A stretch of 64,000 nucleotides of DNA from an uncultured Oscillospiraceae bacterium (GTDB taxonomy: Bacteria; Bacillota; Clostridia; Oscillospirales; Ruminococcaceae): the NCBI GenBank assembly GCA_910587335.1, contig CAJUMG010000002.1:1-64000 (forward strand). The letters run 5' to 3'. Below the pieces are notes generated by a model, which had not been told where the DNA came from, did not search any database, and was given only the letters and a program-made list of their open reading frames with translations. The position numbers and the translations under genes are program-made. This document shows positions 59,261 through 64,000 of the stretch, piece after piece; within the stretch, counting starts at the first letter, position 1; every line of letters starts with the position of its first letter.

Positions 59261-60337
59261 ATGAAAAAACTGTTTGCATTTTTGTTGGCGGCGCTGGCCG
59301 CTCTATCTTTGACAGTCACCGCCTTTGCAGAAGAGGGCGAAGCGTCTGTCGCTTTGTCGGTGACAGGGGCTGACGGTCTGGAACTGGACGGCAGCGCGCT
59401 GCTGCGTCCCGGCGAAGAATACCGCTTTCCGCTGATGATTGCGGAAAACGGCGGACAGGCCCGGCCCATGACCGTGGAGGACATGGAAAACTACGATATC
59501 AAGGTCGCGGCCAAATCCGGCGGCAATATCATGACCGAAGCGGGACGGCTGGAATCCGGACGGCAGCAGTATCTGTCCCTGACCCCCGGAAACTATTTCG
59601 GCGTATCCTCTCAGCAGGTACAGTACACCGTATCGCTGGTCAAAAAGGGCGGATCGTCTGTTCTGTCCCAATGCTCTGTCAGCTGGAAGGTAGGATACCC
59701 TGCCATGGACGACGATAAGCTTGGCGCTTCTACCCAAATTGATCCGTCCGCACCGGTACTGACCCGGGAGCAGCTGGCCGCCATCCAGAAGATCACCGGC
59801 GCGGGGCAGGCCTCCTTTGTCGGAGACGGCTGGCAGTTCAGCGTTCGGCTGCTGGATCAGTCCGCGGTCAACTTCCATTCTTCCGCCGCCAATATTCAGG
59901 CTATCTCGAATAAATACCCGGACGCGGATTTCCGCTTTATGAGCTTTGGCGGCAAACCGGCCTTCGACTTTTCCGGCCGTTTGACCCTGGACGTATCTGA
60001 AATGCTGGATGAATACGGCGACATTTACCTCTATCGCTATCTGGACGGTGTGCTCTACTCTCTGGGCTATCAGCTGGACGAGGAAAACGGGACCATCTCC
60101 ATTGGAACCAAGCAGCTGGGCAGCTACGCGGTTTCCAACCTGAAGATTCCCAACGGCACCGTAGTAGGCGGCGCTGTGCCGGGCAGCTCCAGCTCCGGCT
60201 CTAACTCCGGCTCCAGCTCTGACGCCGATAAGGGCAACCCCTCCACCGGCGGGGCGGACTTCACCGGTATCGCGCTGGCAGTAGGCTTTGTTTCCCTGGC
60301 AGGCGCTGCCGCCGCGGTAAAAGTCCGCAAGAAATAA
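59261..60337 (+). CDS. secreted protein with class-B-like NPSTG sorting signal
   Basis: 358 residues. Signal peptide (KLFAFLLAALAALSLTVTAF-A), a mature region of about 300 residues without a family I can name (two beta-rich domains; the second starts near ITGAGQASFVGDGWQFSV), a Ser/Gly/Asn spacer, then NPSTGG, a hydrophobic helix (FTGIALAVGFVSLAGAAAA) and KVRKK. NPxTG-type signals are recognised by some clostridial class B sortases, so the protein is probably linked to the wall. Own terminator follows. Confidence 0.72.
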   Translation: MKKLFAFLLAALAALSLTVTAFAEEGEASVALSVTGADGLELDGSALLRPGEEYRFPLMIAENGGQARPMTVEDMENYDIKVAAKSGGNIMTEAGRLESGRQQYLSLTPGNYFGVSSQQVQYTVSLVKKGGSSVLSQCSVSWKVGYPAMDDDKLGASTQIDPSAPVLTREQLAAIQKITGAGQASFVGDGWQFSVRLLDQSAVNFHSSAANIQAISNKYPDADFRFMSFGGKPAFDFSGRLTLDVSEMLDEYGDIYLYRYLDGVLYSLGYQLDEENGTISIGTKQLGSYAVSNLKIPNGTVVGGAVPGSSSSGSNSGSSSDADKGNPSTGGADFTGIALAVGFVSLAGAAAAVKVRKK

Positions 60338-60376
60338 TCTGGCCTTGCAAAATTGTGCATGGCAGACCCACAGCAA

Positions 60377-60412
60377 AAAATGCGCGGGACAAAAAGTCCC
60401 GCGCATTTTCTT
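60377..60412. terminator. bidirectional terminator
   Basis: AAAATGCGCGGGAC - AAAAA - GTCCCGCGCATTTT followed by CTTT, perfect 14-bp stem. Confidence 0.92.
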
Positions 60413-60480
60413 TATGCACCTGTTTCCTTTGATCCGCCGCATCGTCCAAAAACCGTTCGGGCTTCGGTCCTCGGGAAAGC

Positions 60481-61032
60481 TTAATCCTCCTCGGCAAAAA
60501 CGGGCAGCGGAGCCAAAAACAGAATATCCTGCCGGTTGGCGGCTTCCCCTTCGGCCAGGACGGCCGCCCGGCCGGCGATGGACCCGCCCGCCTTGCGGAC
60601 CAGCTCCTCCAGCGCATGGAGGGACTCGCCGGTACTGATCACGTCGTCTACCACCAGCACCCGCCGGCCGGACAGATATTCCAAATCGTTCTGATCCAGA
60701 TACAAGGTCTGCAGCCGGGTGGTGGTAATGGACTTTACGTCTACACCTACGGGGTTATGCATATAAAGCTTTACGCTTTTCCGGGCCAGGATATACTTGA
60801 TGCCGCTTTGACGGGACATTTCGTAGGCCAGCGGAATGCCCTTGGATTCGGCGGTGAGGATCACGTCGAATTCCGGCGCCTTTTTCAAAAGCTCGGTGGC
60901 GCAGGCAATGGTCAGCTCCACATCTGAAAACATGATAAAGGCGGCGATAGAGGTATGGTCATTGATCGGGCAGAGCGGCAGCTGGCGGGTGAGTCCCGCT
61001 ACCTGCAATTCATAGGTTTTTGTATCATTCAT
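60481..61032 (-). CDS. phosphoribosyltransferase family protein (adenine/xanthine PRTase-like)
   Basis: 183 residues. PRPP-binding motif VLVVDDVISTGES and the hood region TAESKGIPLAYEMSRQ, as in adenine/xanthine phosphoribosyltransferases. Salvages a purine base to its nucleotide. ATG 61032 with AAAGGAG upstream. Same direction as the HIT and AlaRS genes upstream. Confidence 0.85.
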   Translation of the reverse strand: MNDTKTYELQVAGLTRQLPLCPINDHTSIAAFIMFSDVELTIACATELLKKAPEFDVILTAESKGIPLAYEMSRQSGIKYILARKSVKLYMHNPVGVDVKSITTTRLQTLYLDQNDLEYLSGRRVLVVDDVISTGESLHALEELVRKAGGSIAGRAAVLAEGEAANRQDILFLAPLPVFAEED

Positions 61033-61105
61033 AAGAAAAACTCCTTTCAAAAATCAGACGCGCTGGGGCGCTGTAGACACAAGGGACGGTGCTGTAAATT
61101 TTCTA

Positions 61106-61444
61106 TCAGGCCATGGTCAGGCTCAAAGGCCCGCCGCCGAGAATATGAAAATGCAGGTGAGGCACCGTCTGTCCAGAGTCTTTGCCACAATTGGAGATCA
61201 CCCGATAGCCGCCGGAAAGGCCGAGCTTTGCGGCGATTTTGGGAATCGTCTCAAAAATATGGGCGACGACAGCGCTGTTTTCATCGTTGATGCCATCCAC
61301 CGACGGAATATGCTCTTTGGGAATCACCAGCACATGGACCGGCGCCTGCGGCTCGATATCGTAAAACGCCAGAATCTCTGCGTCCTCATACACTATTTTG
61401 CTGGGGATCTCCCCAACGGCAATTTTGCAGAACAAGCAATCCAT
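61106..61444 (-). CDS. HIT family (HINT) protein
   Basis: 112 residues. Cys pair CLFCKIAVGE at the start and the histidine triad His96-x-His98-x-His100 (PHLHFHILGG). HINT enzymes cleave nucleoside phosphoramidates. 14 bases after the AlaRS stop, probably co-transcribed. Confidence 0.93.
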   Translation of the reverse strand: MDCLFCKIAVGEIPSKIVYEDAEILAFYDIEPQAPVHVLVIPKEHIPSVDGINDENSAVVAHIFETIPKIAAKLGLSGGYRVISNCGKDSGQTVPHLHFHILGGGPLSLTMA

Positions 61445-61458
61445 TTTAGCCGCCTCCC

Positions 61459-64000
61459 TTAATCTTTAATCATCTGGGCCAGCATGGCGGGAACGCCGGC
61501 CAATACTTCATCCAGCCTAAATATATCCGTAACGCCGCCCTGCGCCTGTTCGGGACGGCCGCCGCCTTTGCCGCCCAGCTGGGCCGTAAGCTGCCGGATC
61601 AAATTGCCCGCATGGGCGCCTTTTTTCACCGCCTCATCGCCACAGACGGCAAACACCGTTGCCTTTTCGCCTAAAAGGCTGGCAAATACGGCTACCATCT
61701 TGGGTGCGTTTGCCCGGACCTGGTCGCACATAGCCTTGACCGCTTCCGGCGCAGTACCGGTGAAGCCGGCGAAAATCACCTTACAGCCTTTGACTTCCGC
61801 TGCGCTTTCGAACAGACCTTCAATGCGCATATCGGCGATTTTATGCTGCAAAACCTCGATTTCCTTTTCCTTTTCCTTTAACTGGACCGCCATAGACTCC
61901 GCCTTCTGGGGCAGCTCCGAAGGACTGCCCGCCTTCAGGCTTTCACAGGTGCGGGCCAGCAGGCTTTCATTTTGACGGATCAGCTCCAGCACGCCGGTTC
62001 CGGTGGCCGCTTCGATCCGGCGGACGCCGGCGGCAACCGAAGATTCGGAGACGATTTTAAATAGTCCAATACGGGCGGTGTTGGAAATATGGGTGCCGCC
62101 GCACAGCTCCACCGATTTGCCGGAGACATTGCAGACCCGGACAGTCTCGCCGTATTTCTCCCCGAACAGGGCCATGGCGCCCAGCTTTTTCGCGTCGGCA
62201 ATAGGCATCTCTGTAACCGTTACATCATATGCGCCCAAAATCAGCTGGTTGACCCTTTTCTCCGTCTGGGCAAGCTCCTCCGGCGTCATGGCGGAAAAAT
62301 GGGTAAAGTCAAACCGGCAGCGGTGGTCATCGACCATCGAACCCGCCTGCTGGACATGGGTGCCCAGCACCTGGCGCAGCGCCGCCTGAAGAAGGTGGCA
62401 GGCTGTGTGGTTGCGCATGATGGCAAGCCGCCGTTCCTCGTCTATGATCGTTTCGACAGAGTCTCCCACATTCATCAGGCCGCTTTTCATCACACCCAGG
62501 TGTAAGAACTGGCCGGTAGGGGACTTTTTACAGTCCTTGACCCGGAAAATGGATTTACCATGGACGATGATACCGCTGTCCCCCACCTGGCCGCCGCTTT
62601 CCGCGTAGAACGGGGTGCGGTCCAGCACGATAGTAGCTTTCATGCCCTCGGTCAGCGATTCCACCGGCTTGCCATCTTCATCCAGTACAGCCAGGACCGT
62701 ACCGGTATGCCGGGTCTTTTCGTAGCCGACAAATTCAGCCTTGCCCTCTACCTCCGGCGCGTCGTTGGTATCCCAGCCGCTGACATCCTTTCTGGCGTCT
62801 CGGGCGCGCTTTTTCTGCTCGCCCATCAGCCGGAAGAACGCTTCCTCATCCAGCCGCAGGCCCTGTTCGGCCAAAATCTCCTTGGTCAGGTCGATGGGGA
62901 AGCCGAAGGTATCGTACAAGCGGAAGGCGTCCTCGCCGGAGAAGACGGCGTTGATCCGGTCGGAGCTGATTTTATCCATGATACCGGTTAAAATCTCCAT
63001 GCCCTGATCGATGGTTTTGGAAAAGCGCTCCTCTTCTACCTTTAACACCTTGATAATATAATCCTTTTTCTCCTCCAGCTCCGGATAGGCCGAGGCGTTT
63101 TCGGCAATCACCGTCTCGCAGACCTGGTACAAAAACGGGTGGGTAATGCCCAAAAGCCGTCCGTGGCGGGCGGCACGGCGCAGAAGGCGGCGCAGGACAT
63201 AGCCCCGTCCCTCGTTGGAGGGGACCACCCCGTCGCCCACCATAAAGGTGGTACTGCGGATATGGTCGGTAATGACGCGCAAGGAGATATCCGCCTTTGC
63301 ATCCTCGCCGTAATGGGCGCCGGCAATGCGGCTGATATGCTTCATAATATTCTGAACGGTATCCACCTCAAAAAGGTTGCCCACATTCTGCATCACGCAG
63401 GCCAGACGCTCCAGTCCCATGCCGGTGTCGATATTCGGCGGGTCTAACGGCGCGTAATGACCCTCGCCGTCGCTGTCGTACTGGGAAAAGACCAGGTTCC
63501 AGATTTCCATATACCGGTCACAGTCGCAGCCAACGCCGCAGGTGGGCTTGCCGCAGCCGAATTCGGGCCCCCGGTCAAAATAAATCTCGGAGCAGGGACC
63601 GCAGGGGCCGGAGCCATGCTCCCAGAAGTTATCCTCCTTGCCCAGACGGACAATGCGCTCCGGCGCAACGCCCACCTGTTTTGTCCAGATGTCAAACGCC
63701 TCGTCGTCATCCTGGTAGATGGAGACCCACAGCCGGTCCACCGGAATTTCCAGCACCTGGGTCAAAAACTCCCAGGCCCAGGCGGTCGCTTCCTTTTTAA
63801 AATAGTTGCCAAAGGAAAAGTTTCCCAGCATCTCAAAGTAGGTACCGTGGCGGGCAGTATGGCCGATATTGTCGATATCCGGGGTGCGGATACACTTTTG
63901 GCAGGTGGTCACCCGCCGGTTGGGGGGCGTTTCCTGCCCCAGGAAAAATTTCTTCATCGGGGCCATGCCGGAATTGATGAGCAATAGGCTCTTATCGTCG
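61459..64000 (-). CDS. alaS: alanyl-tRNA synthetase (5' end outside window)
   Basis: 846 codons visible and still open at 64000; about 35-45 N-terminal residues are beyond the edge. Class II catalytic core (GHTARHGTYFEMLGNFSFGN, GPCGPCSEIYFDRG, GMGLERLACVMQ), the editing domain zinc motif HTACH with CGGTH (VELCGGTHISN), and the DHHA1/C-Ala domain at the end. The metal-binding insert (EFGCGKPTCGVGCDCD) is typical of a clostridial subgroup. Charges tRNA-Ala. Confidence 0.97.
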   Translation of the reverse strand, partial: DDKSLLLINSGMAPMKKFFLGQETPPNRRVTTCQKCIRTPDIDNIGHTARHGTYFEMLGNFSFGNYFKKEATAWAWEFLTQVLEIPVDRLWVSIYQDDDEAFDIWTKQVGVAPERIVRLGKEDNFWEHGSGPCGPCSEIYFDRGPEFGCGKPTCGVGCDCDRYMEIWNLVFSQYDSDGEGHYAPLDPPNIDTGMGLERLACVMQNVGNLFEVDTVQNIMKHISRIAGAHYGEDAKADISLRVITDHIRSTTFMVGDGVVPSNEGRGYVLRRLLRRAARHGRLLGITHPFLYQVCETVIAENASAYPELEEKKDYIIKVLKVEEERFSKTIDQGMEILTGIMDKISSDRINAVFSGEDAFRLYDTFGFPIDLTKEILAEQGLRLDEEAFFRLMGEQKKRARDARKDVSGWDTNDAPEVEGKAEFVGYEKTRHTGTVLAVLDEDGKPVESLTEGMKATIVLDRTPFYAESGGQVGDSGIIVHGKSIFRVKDCKKSPTGQFLHLGVMKSGLMNVGDSVETIIDEERRLAIMRNHTACHLLQAALRQVLGTHVQQAGSMVDDHRCRFDFTHFSAMTPEELAQTEKRVNQLILGAYDVTVTEMPIADAKKLGAMALFGEKYGETVRVCNVSGKSVELCGGTHISNTARIGLFKIVSESSVAAGVRRIEAATGTGVLELIRQNESLLARTCESLKAGSPSELPQKAESMAVQLKEKEKEIEVLQHKIADMRIEGLFESAAEVKGCKVIFAGFTGTAPEAVKAMCDQVRANAPKMVAVFASLLGEKATVFAVCGDEAVKKGAHAGNLIRQLTAQLGGKGGGRPEQAQGGVTDIFRLDEVLAGVPAMLAQMIKD

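Noticed and set aside
59303..60442. 379-codon minus-strand frame opposite the NPSTG surface protein
   Set aside because: Antisense shadow across a strong terminator; no ribosome site; the plus-strand gene has signal peptide and anchor.

Overview
The window looks like chromosome of an anaerobic, spore-forming Gram-positive bacterium of the Clostridia (probably Oscillospirales-like; moderate-to-high GC apart from one AT-rich island). The evidence is a complete spo0A with 0A boxes upstream, SpoIIIE/FtsK next to the tepA-ylzJ pair, a CotH-type kinase gene, a tryptophan T-box, a complete dlt (teichoic acid D-alanylation) operon, a Bce-type peptide-resistance module, luxS, and several TTG/GTG starts preceded by strong AGGAGG sites.

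Layout. 1-2.8 kb: RNHCP protein, DUF1858 protein, ECF transporter S component, CmpB-like membrane protein. 3-6.7 kb: a very large beta-helix-type surface protein. 6.8-12 kb: WYL regulator, NCS2 purine permease, and a tandem PII-like protein coupled to a duplicated DUF1538 membrane protein. 12-14.7 kb: Dabb protein divergent from a LarA-family gene, then an AraC/GyrI-type regulator. 14.8-18 kb: Trp-specific T-box controlling a three-gene tryptophan-type ABC importer. 18-22.7 kb: spo0A, then a VTC polyphosphate polymerase - DUF4956 - CotH operon in which the CotH gene is cut off from its membrane anchor by an in-frame amber codon. 22.9-27.5 kb: BceRS-BceAB. 27.6-29 kb: Sfp-type PPTase and luxS. 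29-35.9 kb: an eight-gene operon in which three lipoprotein genes (transglutaminase-like, beta-lactamase-like, unknown) precede dltA-B-C-D and a very small dltX-like gene.

36-41 kb is a patchwork of regulators (XRE, LysR, MerR), a lipoprotein flavodoxin, a CMD protein and damaged genes: a DUF4405 gene lacking its first part, an HTH remnant and a frameshifted ParA. 41-44.9 kb is a degraded AT-rich island of peptide-natural-product flavour (a possible BtrH/C39-like protein, the N-terminal piece of an ABC exporter, the N-terminal piece of a B12-binding radical SAM protein), followed by conjugative-element remnants. It is bounded by the real initiator tRNA-fMet gene on the right and an inverted partial copy of that tRNA's 3' half on the left.

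45-64 kb returns to ordinary core genome: DUF3006, ComEC-like hydrolase, YgiQ radical SAM, FtsK/SpoIIIE, UppP, YlzJ, TepA; two tandem DUF1624-type acyltransferases; an oligopeptide-binding lipoprotein; a GNAT-HAD-HAD operon divergent from an MGMT-like gene; a secreted protein with a class-B-like NPSTG sorting signal; and phosphoribosyltransferase, HIT protein and AlaRS (its 5' end lies outside the window).

Cell-envelope functions (Dlt, UppP, Bce, CotH/VTC, surface proteins, lipoproteins) dominate. The most unusual items are the CotH amber/anchor arrangement, the downstream dltX and lipoprotein-dlt operon, and the inverted tRNA-fMet copies around the decayed island.
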